In this document: one piece after another, positions 1 through 8,023 of the stretch
How the letters are laid out: each line of letters starts with the position of its first letter
How positions within the stretch are numbered: position 1 is the first letter of the stretch
Origin: an uncultured Clostridia bacterium
GTDB taxonomy: Bacteria > Bacillota > Clostridia > Oscillospirales > Ruminococcaceae
DNA length: 64,000 nt
NCBI GenBank assembly: GCA_945829235.1
Contig: CALZUA010000010.1
Location: 1-64,000 of the forward strand
Direction of reading: 5' to 3'
The notes under the pieces: model-generated
The model's input: only the letters and a program-made list of their open reading frames with translations
Told to the model about the DNA's origin: nothing
The model's database searches: none
Made by a program: the position numbers and the translations under genes

Positions 1-1103
1 TCGATATCCTGTCTGTGGTTGGAGTGCATCTGGAGAATACGTCCCATACGCTCGTTCTTGTCCTTGGTGGAGTTGAGAACGGTTGTACCTGCCTCAACAT
101 AACCCGAGTAAACTCTGAAGAAGCAGAGCTTACCAACGAACGGGTCGGTGGCAATCTTGAACGCGAGAGCCGAGAACGGCTGATCGTCGCCTGCGTGACG
201 CTCTTCCTCCTCGCCGGTTTCGGGGTTTACACCCTTGATAGCGGGGATATCGAGAGGAGAAGGCATAAAGTCAACAATTGCGTCGAGAAGCTTCTGAACG
301 CCCTTGTTTCTGTACGAAGTACCGCAGGTTACGGGCACGAACTTGTTGTCGATAGTACCCTTTCTGATTGCCTTTTTGATTTCCTCAACGGTGAAATCTG
401 CGCCTTCGTTCTCGAAGTAACGGTCCATAAGGTCATCATCAAGCTCAGCTACTGCTTCGAGAAGCGCCGCTCTGTACTCGTTTGCCTTATCAACCATATC
501 AGCGGGGATATCCTCAACGCGCATATCCTTACCGAGGTCATCGTAGTAAATGTCGGCCTTCATTTCAATAAGGTCAATAATGCCCTTGAAATCAGCCTCA
601 GCGCCGATAGGAAGCTGAATCGGAACAGCGTTACATTTAAGTCTGTCCTTCATCATTGCTACGACGTTGTAAAAGTCTGCGCCCATAATGTCCATCTTAT
701 TTACATAAGCCATTCTGGGTACATGATAGTTATCAGCCTGACGCCATACCGTTTCAGACTGCGGCTCAACGCCGCCCTTTGCGCAGAAAACGGTAACGGA
801 GCCGTCAAGTACTCTCAGCGAACGCTGAACCTCAACGGTGAAGTCAACGTGTCCGGGAGTATCGATAATATTGATACGGTGCTCTTTCCAGAACGCGGTG
901 GTAGCGGCGGAAGTGATGGTGATACCTCTCTCCTTCTCCTGCTCCATCCAGTCCATCGTGGAAGCGCCCTCGTGGGTTTCACCAAGCTTGTGGTTGATAC
1001 CCGTGTAGAACAGGATACGCTCCGTCGTGGTGGTTTTACCAGCGTCGATATGAGCCATAATACCAATATTACGGGTCATTTCAAGAGTTACGTCTCTTTT
1101 CAT
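1..1103 (-). CDS. fusA: Elongation factor G, partial (N-terminal part)
   Basis: Translational GTPase that drives ribosome translocation and, with RRF, recycling. The reading frame is open from an ATG at 1103 down to the window edge, so about 367 N-terminal residues are present and the C-terminus lies outside. The P-loop [15 protein letters not shown], switch region [10 protein letters not shown] and the DTPGHVDF and NKMD nucleotide-binding motifs are all readable. The start is fixed by a GGAGG 6-7 bases upstream. It lies 24 bases after rpsG in the classic str-operon order rpsL-rpsG-fusA and should share the rpsL promoter. It is absent from the ORF track because it is cut by the edge. Confidence 0.97.
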   Translation of the reverse strand, partial: MKRDVTLEMTRNIGIMAHIDAGKTTTTERILFYTGINHKLGETHEGASTMDWMEQEKERGITITSAATTAFWKEHRINIIDTPGHVDFTVEVQRSLRVLDGSVTVFCAKGGVEPQSETVWRQADNYHVPRMAYVNKMDIMGADFYNVVAMMKDRLKCNAVPIQLPIGAEADFKGIIDLIEMKADIYYDDLGKDMRVEDIPADMVDKANEYRAALLEAVAELDDDLMDRYFENEGADFTVEEIKKAIRKGTIDNKFVPVTCGTSYRNKGVQKLLDAIVDFMPSPLDIPAIKGVNPETGEEEERHAGDDQPFSALAFKIATDPFVGKLCFFRVYSGYVEAGTTVLNSTKDKNERMGRILQMHSNHRQDI

Positions 1104-1127
1104 TTATTCCTCCGTAATTACCGTTTA

Positions 1128-1598
1128 TTACCACTTAAAGTGAGCGAACGCCTTGTTAGCCTCAGCCATCTTGTGCGTATCGTCACGCTTTTTGCACGCG
1201 CCGCCCTGATTGTTGAGTGCGTCGCAAATCTCGTTTGCAAGTCTTTCCTTCATGGTCTTTTCAGAACGAGCGCGGCTGTATGTTGTAATCCAACGCAAAC
1301 CGAGTGTTCTTCTTCTCTCGGGGCGAACCTCCATAGGAACCTGATAGGTTGCACCGCCGACGCGTCTTGCCTTAACCTCGAGCTGGGGCATAATGTTTTC
1401 CATAGCCTCCTCGAAAGCCTCAAGAGCGTCCTTTCCCGTTTTCTCGGCTACGATTTCAAACGCGCCGTAAACGATTTTCTGGGCTACGCCCTTCTTTCCG
1501 TCAAGCATGATGTTGTTGATGAGTCTGCTCACCAGCTCAGAACCGTAAAGCGGATCCGGCAGAACCTCACGCTTGGGAACATTACCTCTTCTTGGCAC
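1128..1598 (-). CDS. rpsG: 30S ribosomal protein S7
   Basis: Primary 16S rRNA-binding protein that nucleates assembly of the 30S head; 156 residues, normal for bacterial S7. Recognised from the [16 protein letters not shown] start and the conserved [11 protein letters not shown] and [10 protein letters not shown] stretches. The start codon is GTG, preceded by GGAGGGAAGTAAA, a strong ribosome binding site. It sits between rpsL and fusA on the minus strand. S7 is the usual autoregulator of this operon in E. coli; no such control site could be identified here. Confidence 0.98.
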   Translation of the reverse strand: MPRRGNVPKREVLPDPLYGSELVSRLINNIMLDGKKGVAQKIVYGAFEIVAEKTGKDALEAFEEAMENIMPQLEVKARRVGGATYQVPMEVRPERRRTLGLRWITTYSRARSEKTMKERLANEICDALNNQGGACKKRDDTHKMAEANKAFAHFKW

Positions 1599-1732
1599 TT
1601 TACTTCCCTCCTTACATAAAAATGAAAATCATAGGTACTCGAAAGCAATCCAATCACTCCCGCCGCCAAGAAGTCATTTTTCTTAATTTATATAAGAAAT
1701 AACGCCATTCTTGTCAGCTAACAGTCTTGAAA

Positions 1733-2158
1733 TTACGCTTTCTTTCCTGCCTTCGGACGCTTAGCACCATACTTTGAGCGTCCCTGCATTCTCTTGTCTA
1801 CACCCTGTGCGTCGAGCGTACCTCTGATGATGTGGTAACGCACGCCGGGGAGATCCTTTACACGTCCGCCTCTGATGAGAACAACGGAGTGCTCCTGCAG
1901 TTTGTGTCCGATGCCGGGAATGTACGCTGTAACTTCATAACCGTTGGAAATCTTTACTCTGGCAACCTTTCTCATAGCGGAGTTAGGCTTTTTCGGAGTC
2001 TGGGTTCTGACAGCCGTGCAAACGCCGCGCTTCTGCGGGGAGTGCTGGTCTATCTGTGCCTTCTTGAGGGTGTTCATACCCTTCTGAAGAGCAGGAGCCT
2101 TCGACTTCTTAACGGATACCTCGCGTCCCTTACGGACAAGCTGATTGAACGTAGGCAT
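1733..2158 (-). CDS. rpsL: 30S ribosomal protein S12
   Basis: Decoding-centre protein of the small subunit, 141 residues. The conserved [20 protein letters not shown] and [20 protein letters not shown] segments identify it. The lysines of TPKKPNSA, sites of streptomycin resistance when mutated, are wild type. The ORF track extends the frame upstream by 35 residues, but the ATG at 2158 follows GGAGGTGAAATA and gives the conserved [12 protein letters not shown] start, so it is preferred. First gene of the str cluster; its promoter overlaps the pnp terminator at 2235-2272. Confidence 0.98.
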   Translation of the reverse strand: MPTFNQLVRKGREVSVKKSKAPALQKGMNTLKKAQIDQHSPQKRGVCTAVRTQTPKKPNSAMRKVARVKISNGYEVTAYIPGIGHKLQEHSVVLIRGGRVKDLPGVRYHIIRGTLDAQGVDKRMQGRSKYGAKRPKAGKKA

Positions 2159-2234
2159 TATTTCACCTCCATAAAATTTAATCTGTATGTTATTATTTCC
2201 CACGATTGAAAAATATACTAACACACAATTATAT

Positions 2235-2263
2235 ATTTTAAAGCAAAAAGCCCTTTTTGTCAA
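2235..2263 (-). promoter_or_regulatory. Predicted sigma-A promoter of rpsL-rpsG-fusA
   Basis: On the minus strand TTGACA (2263-2258), a 17-base spacer and TAAAAT (2240-2235) match the housekeeping consensus. The -35 box lies in the loop of the pnp terminator and the terminator's U-tract lies in the spacer. Confidence 0.8.
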
Positions 2264-2272
2264 GGGCTTTTT
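2245..2272 (-). terminator. Intrinsic terminator of the rpsO-pnp transcript
   Basis: AAAAAGCCC and GGGCTTTTT form a stem with a 10-base loop about 70 bases after the pnp stop, ending in a T-run. The symmetric A/T tails would also let it act in the other direction. It overlaps the rpsL promoter. Confidence 0.8.
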
Positions 2273-2342
2273 ATAAATTTTGTTGCAAATAATCTGATTT
2301 TCTGTCTAACAGAGCCGATTTTTAGGCATTTTTCACAACCGA

Positions 2343-4475
2343 TTACTGCTGTTCAGCCTGCTTAGCTTTCTTCTTTGCCTCAATATCAGCGAGCGCGTCT
2401 TTTCTCGACAGGTTAATTCTGCCCTGATTGTCGATTTCCATTACCTTAACGATAATCTCATCGCCAACCGAAACCACGTCCTCAACCTTTTCAACGCGGC
2501 GGTTTTCAAGCTTGGAGATATGAACCATTCCGTCCTTGCCGGGCGCAATTTCAACAAACGCGCCGAAGCTCATAATCTTCACAACCTTGCCCTTGTAAAT
2601 CGCGCCGATTTCCGGAGGATTTACGATAGTCGAGATAACCTGTACGCAAGCGTTCGCCTTCTCCAAATCCGTGCCGCAGATGAAAACGTTTCCGTCCTCG
2701 TCCACGTCGATTTTGACCTCGAAGTCCGCGCAGAGCTTCTGGATAACCTTTCCGCCCTTGCCGATAACATCGCTGATTTTGTCCACGGGAACCTTTGTCG
2801 TGAGCATCTTGGGCGCGTACTTGCCGACAGTGGGGCGCGGCTTGTCGATTGCCTTGAGCATAACTTCATCGAGAATATAATCACGAGCCTTGTGAGTGGT
2901 TTCAAATGCCTGCTTGATGATTTCGGGAGTAAGACCGTCAATCTTGAGGTCCATCTGAATTGCCGTGATACCGTCGTGAGTACCCGCAACCTTGAAGTCC
3001 ATATCGCCGAAGAAGTCCTCGACACCCTGAATGTCAACCATTGTCATCCAGCGCTCGCCCTCGGTGATAAGACCGCAGGAAATGCCCGCAACCGGCTTTT
3101 TAATCGGAACACCTGCGTCCATAAGCGCAAGCGTTGAACCGCAGACAGAACCCTGAGATGTCGAACCGTTCGAGGAAAGAACCTCGGAAACAAGTCTGAT
3201 TGCGTAGGGGAACTCCTCAACGGACGGAATAACAGGGAGCAGAGCTCTTTCGGCGAGCGCACCGTGACCGATTTCACGTCTGCCGGGGCCTCTGGAAGCC
3301 TTGGTTTCGCCGACGGAGTAGGACGGGAAGTTGTAGTGGTGCATATAGCGCTTGCCGTCTTCCTCGTCAAGACCTTCGAGCTTTTGGCTGTCGGAAACGG
3401 GGCCGAGCGTGCAGATTGTCATAACCTGCGTCTGACCGCGGGTGAAGATGCCGGAGCCGTGAACTCTCGGAAGAACCGCAACCTCAGCCGCAAGCGGACG
3501 GATTTCATCAAGCTTTCTTCCGTCAACGCGCTTTCCGTCATCAAGCAGCCAGCGTCTTACAACAAACTTCTGGAGCTTGTACATACACTCGTCAATCATC
3601 GGAATCTGCTCGGGATAAACCTCATCAAACTTCTCGTGAACCTCGGCATAGATGGGCTGAAGACGCTCCTCGCGGATATTTTTGTCATCGGTATCCATAG
3701 CGTAGCGAACCTTTTCGATAGCAAACTCGGAGATTGCCTCATACATATCGTGGTCAACCTCTTGGCTTTCGAAGGTGAACTTCTTCTTGCCGATTTGTGC
3801 CTGAATGTCCTTGATGAACGGGATAATGCTCTTCACGATTTCCTCGTGACCAGCCATAATTGCCTTGAACATAGTATCATCGTCAACCTCGTTCGCGCCC
3901 GCCTCAATCATAACAACCTTCTTCTCGGAGGAAGCAACGGTGAGGTTGAGGTCGCTCTTTGCGCGCTGGTCGGCGTTCGGCATAAGCACGATTTCACCGT
4001 CAACAAGACCTACGGAAATACCGCCGATAGGGCCGTTCCACGGAACATCGGAGATGGAAACCGCGATAGACGCGCCAATCATACCCATAATCTCGGGCGA
4101 GCAGTCGGGGTCAACCGCGAGCACGGTCATTGTGATAGCCACGTCGTTTCTCATATCCTTCGGGAACAGAGGACGCATAGGACGGTCAACAACACGCGAA
4201 GTCAGGATAGCCTTTTCGCTCGGTCTGCCTTCTCTTTTGAGGAAGCCGCCGGGGATTTTGCCCACGGAGTAGAGCTTCTCCTCGTAATCCACGGAAAGCG
4301 GGAAGAAATCCACGCCCTCGCGGGGCTTGGGAGAAGCGGTTACGTTAACCATAACAACGGTTTCGCCGTATTTTACCCAGCAGGAGCCGTTTGCAAGACC
4401 GCAGACCTTGCCGGTTTCAACGGTAAGCTCACGTCCTGCGAACATTGTTTTAAATACTCTGTAATTTTCAAACAT
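2343..4475 (-). CDS. pnp: Polyribonucleotide nucleotidyltransferase (PNPase)
   Basis: Phosphorolytic 3'-5' exoribonuclease that degrades mRNA and can add 3' tails; works as a trimer. 710 residues, the usual length. Two RNase PH-like domains are visible: the first includes LTSRVVDRPMRPLFP, the second includes SYSVGETKASRGPGRREIGHG and MDLKIDG with catalytic acidic residues. KH (VIGKGGKVIQKL) and S1 (IYKGKVVKIMSFGAFVEI) domains follow at the C-terminus. The ORF track starts 20 residues earlier, but the ATG at 4475 has AAAGGA upstream and gives the typical MFENYRVFKTMFAGREL start. It follows rpsO, with a leader holding two large hairpins. Confidence 0.97.
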   Translation of the reverse strand: MFENYRVFKTMFAGRELTVETGKVCGLANGSCWVKYGETVVMVNVTASPKPREGVDFFPLSVDYEEKLYSVGKIPGGFLKREGRPSEKAILTSRVVDRPMRPLFPKDMRNDVAITMTVLAVDPDCSPEIMGMIGASIAVSISDVPWNGPIGGISVGLVDGEIVLMPNADQRAKSDLNLTVASSEKKVVMIEAGANEVDDDTMFKAIMAGHEEIVKSIIPFIKDIQAQIGKKKFTFESQEVDHDMYEAISEFAIEKVRYAMDTDDKNIREERLQPIYAEVHEKFDEVYPEQIPMIDECMYKLQKFVVRRWLLDDGKRVDGRKLDEIRPLAAEVAVLPRVHGSGIFTRGQTQVMTICTLGPVSDSQKLEGLDEEDGKRYMHHYNFPSYSVGETKASRGPGRREIGHGALAERALLPVIPSVEEFPYAIRLVSEVLSSNGSTSQGSVCGSTLALMDAGVPIKKPVAGISCGLITEGERWMTMVDIQGVEDFFGDMDFKVAGTHDGITAIQMDLKIDGLTPEIIKQAFETTHKARDYILDEVMLKAIDKPRPTVGKYAPKMLTTKVPVDKISDVIGKGGKVIQKLCADFEVKIDVDEDGNVFICGTDLEKANACVQVISTIVNPPEIGAIYKGKVVKIMSFGAFVEIAPGKDGMVHISKLENRRVEKVEDVVSVGDEIIVKVMEIDNQGRINLSRKDALADIEAKKKAKQAEQQ

Positions 4476-4523
4476 TGCCCAAAAATTCCTTTCGTTAATT
4501 TCACTTCTCGGGCGCGGCGTTTG

Positions 4524-4573
4524 CAATAAATTCAACCGGCGCGTTTTAATCTGTTCACCGGCTCAATTTATTG
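4524..4573 (-). promoter_or_regulatory. Hairpin in the pnp leader (proximal)
   Basis: CAATAAATTGAGCCGG and CCGGTTGAATTTATTG (minus strand) pair at 14 of 16 positions around an 18-base loop. The 3' arm ends 49 bases before the pnp start. No T-run follows, so it is not a terminator; an RNase processing or autoregulatory site is possible by analogy with rpsO-pnp in other bacteria. Confidence 0.6.
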
Positions 4574-4597
4574 CCCGACACACCCGAATAAAGCAGA

Positions 4598-4648
4598 GGT
4601 TGACCGTATGCGGCTGAGGGCTTTTCGCCGACAGCCGCGCAGTCAACC
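4598..4648 (-). promoter_or_regulatory. Long hairpin in the rpsO-pnp spacer (distal)
   Basis: GGTTGAC/GTCAACC (7 bp) encloses GCGGCTG/CAGCCGC (7 bp) and a small GGC/GCC apical stem, making a long interrupted stem-loop that starts 6 bases after the rpsO stop. Lacking a T-run, it looks like a processing or mRNA-stability element rather than a terminator. Confidence 0.6.
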
Positions 4649-4654
4649 GCTTGC

Positions 4655-4921
4655 TTACTTTCTGAGTCCGAGCTTTGCTACGATTGCACGGTAGCGCTCG
4701 ATATCCTTCTTCTGAAGGTAGTTGAGCAGGTTTCTTCTGTGACCTACCATCTTGAGCAGACCGCGAGTGGAGTGGTGGTCCTTCTTGTGAACCTTGATGT
4801 GTTCGGTCAGCTCGTTAATTCTCTTGGTGAGAATTGCAATCTGAACCTCGGGAGAACCCGTGTCGTGGTCGTGCAGGCGGTTAGCTTCAATAACCGCAGT
4901 TTTTTCTTCTTTTCTCAGCAT
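4655..4921 (-). CDS. rpsO: 30S ribosomal protein S15
   Basis: Small-subunit protein that binds the 16S rRNA central domain; 88 residues, standard. Recognised by [20 protein letters not shown] and [20 protein letters not shown]. The start ATG at 4921 follows AAAAGAGGTG with 7 bases between. It has its own promoter at 5057-5085 and a leader of about 125 bases, long enough for the S15 feedback structures known in other bacteria, but I cannot assign one. pnp follows, as in most bacteria. Confidence 0.97.
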   Translation of the reverse strand: MLRKEEKTAVIEANRLHDHDTGSPEVQIAILTKRINELTEHIKVHKKDHHSTRGLLKMVGHRRNLLNYLQKKDIERYRAIVAKLGLRK

Positions 4922-5056
4922 TTTTTTACACCTCTTTTAAAATATTTCCCGCGTTCACAGCAAAGGGATACGGTGCTTCTCGAAACGAGCGAAATCCGCA
5001 GTCCGTGAATGGGGTGTTTTTCTGTTACGCAAATGCTTAATGCGTACACAAGCTAT

Positions 5057-5085
5057 ATTATAGCACATTATTTTTCGTTTGTAAA
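5057..5085 (-). promoter_or_regulatory. Predicted sigma-A promoter of rpsO-pnp
   Basis: Minus strand: TTTACA (5085-5080), 17-base spacer ending in TGTGC, TATAAT (5062-5057). The 5' end of the leader contains a TACGCA/TGCGTA hairpin, and nothing else in 4922-5050 could be assigned. Confidence 0.8.
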
Positions 5086-5179
5086 GAGGTTTTTGCAAAT
5101 TTTCTGAAATATTCATCGGGAATTTGGTGAAATTTTTGGAATTTTGGGGTTTTCCGGCAATTTTTGTCGGGGAACTTTT

Positions 5180-5300
5180 GGGTTTTGCGCGGCTTCGCCG
5201 CGAGTAGTCGCGCTTCGCGCGGAGTGCCTCCGGCGGCAAGGAACCTTTTTCTGAAGAAAAAGGTTCCTTGACCTCCAAAAAGACTTTAAGCGCTTCGCGG
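5180..5300. repeat. Interspersed GC-rich hairpin repeat, copy 1
   Basis: The gene-free stretch 5086-5339 holds clustered short palindromes (GCGCGGCTTCGCCGCG, GCGCTTCGCGC) and a perfect 14-bp stem AAGGAACCTTTTTC-tgaa-GAAAAAGGTTCCTT at 5238-5269, followed by TTGACC and an A/T-rich run into CGCTTCGCGG. A related arrangement occurs on the other strand near 33880-33960, which suggests a dispersed noncoding repeat family. Confidence 0.55.
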
Positions 5301-5339
5301 TGCTCGAGTACTAATTTGCGATAAATCCGACAAAACCAA

Positions 5340-5362
5340 GCGCGGCGAAATCCCCGCCGCGC
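5340..5362 (-). terminator. Intrinsic terminator of the ABC-2 exporter operon
   Basis: GCGCGGCG and CGCCGCGC form an 8-bp GC stem with a 7-base loop, 10 bases after the permease stop; the 3' flank on the minus strand is TTGGTTTTG. Confidence 0.7.
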
Positions 5363-5371
5363 TCGTTATTC

Positions 5372-6799
5372 TCACTTATTCTTCGCCATCTTCAACATAT
5401 CGCCGATTTTCAGCCTGCTTCCGTTATGCAGAATAATCGCCTCGTAAACCTTGCTCACCAGCATCGCCACCAGTACCGTGAACACCGCCAGTATCGCCAC
5501 CGCAATCACACTCTGCATCGTATCAAGCTGCCCGAGTATAACCGCGCTCGGCAACGAAAACGGACTGCTTATCGGGAAATAATACGAGAATATCTGCACG
5601 CTGTTCGTTCCCGCGCTTCCGTCTGCGAGCGATTCCGCATTGAAAATTATCGGGTAATACGCGAGGAAAAATCCGACAACGCCGACAAGTGAATACGGCT
5701 GCATAGCCGCCTGCAAATCTTCCATTCTCGAAACCGACGCGCCGACAAGTGCCGCCAGCAACGCGAAAAACAGAAATCCGATAATAAATGTAAGGACAAT
5801 GAGAATGATATTTACGGGAGTGAATTTTTCGAGAATGCCGCCTATTGCCTGAGCAATCGAGAACTGATCGATGTCAACTCCCGCAGCAGCCGCATTCGCC
5901 ATTCCGCCGGCAAGCAGCTCGGAGTTTGAAAGCAGCGGCGCAATCTGTCCCATTATGCCGAAAGGCGCGGTTATCGCCATACTTCCGGCACCAACAACGA
6001 TGATGAGCACAAACTGTGCAAGGCTCACCAATCCCATTGCCAGAACCTTGCCAATAACCACGGCAAGCGGTCTGACGCTCGTCAGGAGCAGTTCCATAAC
6101 ACGGCTTGTTTTCTCAATTGCAATCGACTGTGCTATGGTGTTTCCGTACACGAAGATAAGCATAAACAGCATCAGCGACAACACCATCGGAATAATGTAG
6201 TGAAGCATTCCCGCGAAAACGTTAAGCTCCTCCTGTCCCGCTTCAACGGTTCTTGTGTTAATCGTAATCTGCGACTGAGCGTAAGCTTCGAGGTCAATTC
6301 CAAGCCGCTTTACATTGCAGGTTCTGAAAAATTCCGTCATTGCCGCGGAAAGCGCAGACGCCATCTTATTGCCGTTCGGGGAGTAGAAAGTTCTTTCCGT
6401 GTAGGAAACAATGTTCCCGTTCGCGTTCTTGTCAGCCGAGAAAACAACAGCCGCCTGAACTCCCTCGGTTTTGGCAACCATCGCGACCGTGTCGTCCGCA
6501 GATTTATCCGAGCGCTCTGCTTTTATGCCGTTATTAACAAGCTCGGTGATGTTTTCATCGGTGACAATTCCCGTTTCATCAACGATATATACCTTTTCAA
6601 AATCAAAAATATCCCTGACAGACGAAGAATCGCCGTCGCCGCTGTCCTTGCTTGAAAGCGCAACGGGAAGAATATTCACAAGTGCGAACATTGCCGCCAC
6701 AAGAATAGCCATTATAATAGTACTTATAATAAAAGATTTGGTTTTCACATACTGCTTGAACGTAAACGCAAAAACCTTCTTCCAGCCTTTAGTTCTCAT
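5372..6799 (-). CDS. ABC-2 type exporter permease (NatB-like)
   Basis: Membrane subunit of an ABC exporter, 475 residues. An N-terminal membrane helix (FIISTIIMAILVAAMFALV) is followed by a large extracytoplasmic region (about residues 55-195) and five or so further helices, the layout of the NatB/YhaP family. The start chosen is ATG at 6799, which overlaps the ATPase stop by 11 bases and has GCAGGTG upstream; the ORF track begins at a TTG 7 codons earlier. It should form a dimeric transporter with the adjacent ATPase. Substrate unknown; NatAB exports sodium, but other members handle drugs or peptides. Confidence 0.88.
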   Translation of the reverse strand: MRTKGWKKVFAFTFKQYVKTKSFIISTIIMAILVAAMFALVNILPVALSSKDSGDGDSSSVRDIFDFEKVYIVDETGIVTDENITELVNNGIKAERSDKSADDTVAMVAKTEGVQAAVVFSADKNANGNIVSYTERTFYSPNGNKMASALSAAMTEFFRTCNVKRLGIDLEAYAQSQITINTRTVEAGQEELNVFAGMLHYIIPMVLSLMLFMLIFVYGNTIAQSIAIEKTSRVMELLLTSVRPLAVVIGKVLAMGLVSLAQFVLIIVVGAGSMAITAPFGIMGQIAPLLSNSELLAGGMANAAAAGVDIDQFSIAQAIGGILEKFTPVNIILIVLTFIIGFLFFALLAALVGASVSRMEDLQAAMQPYSLVGVVGFFLAYYPIIFNAESLADGSAGTNSVQIFSYYFPISSPFSLPSAVILGQLDTMQSVIAVAILAVFTVLVAMLVSKVYEAIILHNGSRLKIGDMLKMAKNK

Positions 6800-7691
6800 T
6801 CTTCGCACCTGCCTTTTCAATAAAGAGTTCGTTCAGATTGGGTTCACGAAGCTCGTACTTTATCAGCGGGATATCGCTCGTGATAATCATATTGAGCAGT
6901 TTGTGAGCCTGCTCCTCGCTCTGAACGTTGAACGAGCAGCCGTTCGGAGTTTCCTCGGTAATGGTAAGACCGCACTGCTGAGCCATTCCCGTGATATCGC
7001 CCTCGGCTTTTACCGTGAGCTTAACTCTGCCGTAGCTCTTCTTGATTGCATTCAGGTTGCCCTGAAGAACAGCCTCTCCGTGATTGAGGATAACGATATC
7101 GCGGCAGAACTCCTCAATTGTGGTCATCTGGTGAGATGACATTATAATGTACTTGTTGTTCTTGATTTCCTCGCGGATAACGCTCTTGAAAAGCTCCGCG
7201 TTAACCGGGTCAAGTCCCGAGAGCGGCTCGTCGAGAATTATCAGCTCGGGGTTGGGCGCAAGCGCCGCGATAAGCTGGATTTTCTGCTGATTACCCTTGG
7301 AAAGCTGTTCGGCTCTCTTGTTTCGGTGTTCGTTTACCTCAAGCCGGTCAAACCAGTAATCGATAGCCTTTTTCGCCGCGTCAGGTGTCATTCCTTTCAG
7401 CGTCATAAAGTACATCAGCTGGTCCATTACCTTGAATTTCGGATAAAGCCCGCGCTCCTCCGCGAGATAGCCTATCGGTTTATCACACGCAAGAAAAGGC
7501 TTGCCGTCCCAAAGAACCTCACCCTTGTCCGCGGCAAGCATACCGAGAATTATACGAATTGAGGTTGTCTTTCCTGCGCCGTTCGTTCCGAGCAACGCAA
7601 AAACGCCCGGCTCTTTCAGCTCAAAGGAAAGCCCGTTTACAGCTGTATATTCGCCGTATTTTTTGACAATATTGTTTACGGAAATTGCCAT
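6789..7691 (-). CDS. ABC transporter ATP-binding protein (NatA-like)
   Basis: ATPase subunit of the exporter, 300 residues. Walker A GTNGAGKTT, the ABC signature as LSKGNQQK, Walker B LIILDEPLSGLDP and the switch histidine SSHQM are all present. A C-terminal domain of about 80 residues after the core resembles the DUF4162 extension of NatA-type ATPases. AAAGGA lies upstream of the ATG. Translationally coupled to the permease by an 11-base overlap. It is divergent from rpoB, with a consensus promoter and a palindrome between them. Confidence 0.93.
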   Translation of the reverse strand: MAISVNNIVKKYGEYTAVNGLSFELKEPGVFALLGTNGAGKTTSIRIILGMLAADKGEVLWDGKPFLACDKPIGYLAEERGLYPKFKVMDQLMYFMTLKGMTPDAAKKAIDYWFDRLEVNEHRNKRAEQLSKGNQQKIQLIAALAPNPELIILDEPLSGLDPVNAELFKSVIREEIKNNKYIIMSSHQMTTIEEFCRDIVILNHGEAVLQGNLNAIKKSYGRVKLTVKAEGDITGMAQQCGLTITEETPNGCSFNVQSEEQAHKLLNMIITSDIPLIKYELREPNLNELFIEKAGAKNEN

Positions 7692-7733
7692 TGTTCTGTT
7701 CCTTTCTTTGATTTATTTGATTTGCTAACCGAT

Positions 7734-7763
7734 ATTATACCACAAAATTCCTTCCGTTGTCAA
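7734..7763 (-). promoter_or_regulatory. Predicted promoter of the ABC-2 exporter operon
   Basis: Minus strand: TTGACA (7763-7758), 18-base spacer, TATAAT (7739-7734). A perfect palindrome lies 4 bases upstream of the -35 box. Confidence 0.75.
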
Positions 7764-7767
7764 GTGC

Positions 7768-7789
7768 AAACGTACGAATTTGTACGTTT
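7768..7789. promoter_or_regulatory. Palindrome between the divergent exporter and rpoB promoters
   Basis: AAACGTAC-GAATTT-GTACGTTT is a perfect 8-bp inverted repeat immediately upstream of the exporter -35 box and about 75 bases upstream of the rpoB -35 box. Its size and place fit a dimeric regulator's operator. No regulator gene is adjacent. Confidence 0.5.
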
Positions 7790-7862
7790 TTCGTGCAACA
7801 TATCGACATTTGGTGCATTTTATCGAAAAAAACGGGCGATAAAAATTTTTTCAAAAAATAGC

Positions 7863-7891
7863 TTGACAAATTGAAAAAATTGTGGTAAAAT
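7863..7891 (+). promoter_or_regulatory. Predicted sigma-A promoter of rpoB-rpoC
   Basis: TTGACA (7863-7868), 17-base spacer, TAAAAT (7886-7891). The leader of about 125 bases contains a GC-rich patch followed by T7 (about 7950-7987) that could be a weak attenuator; the stem is short, so this is only a possibility. Confidence 0.8.
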
Positions 7892-8023
7892 ATTAAAATG
7901 TATCATAATGGAGAATTATCTCGGATTGCAGAAAACGGTGTACGAAAAAGCGCGCGTAAAAGCACGCCGAAAGCCGCGTTTTTTTGCGAAACCGAGTGAG
8001 CAAAAGCAGGAGGAAAAAAGCCG

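Noticed and set aside
15-1619. 534-residue plus-strand ORF over fusA and rpsG
   Set aside because: Antisense shadow of two certain genes on the other strand.
7950-7987. Attenuator in the rpoB leader
   Set aside because: The T7 run is good but the GC stem is short and imperfect; kept only as a remark on the promoter entry.
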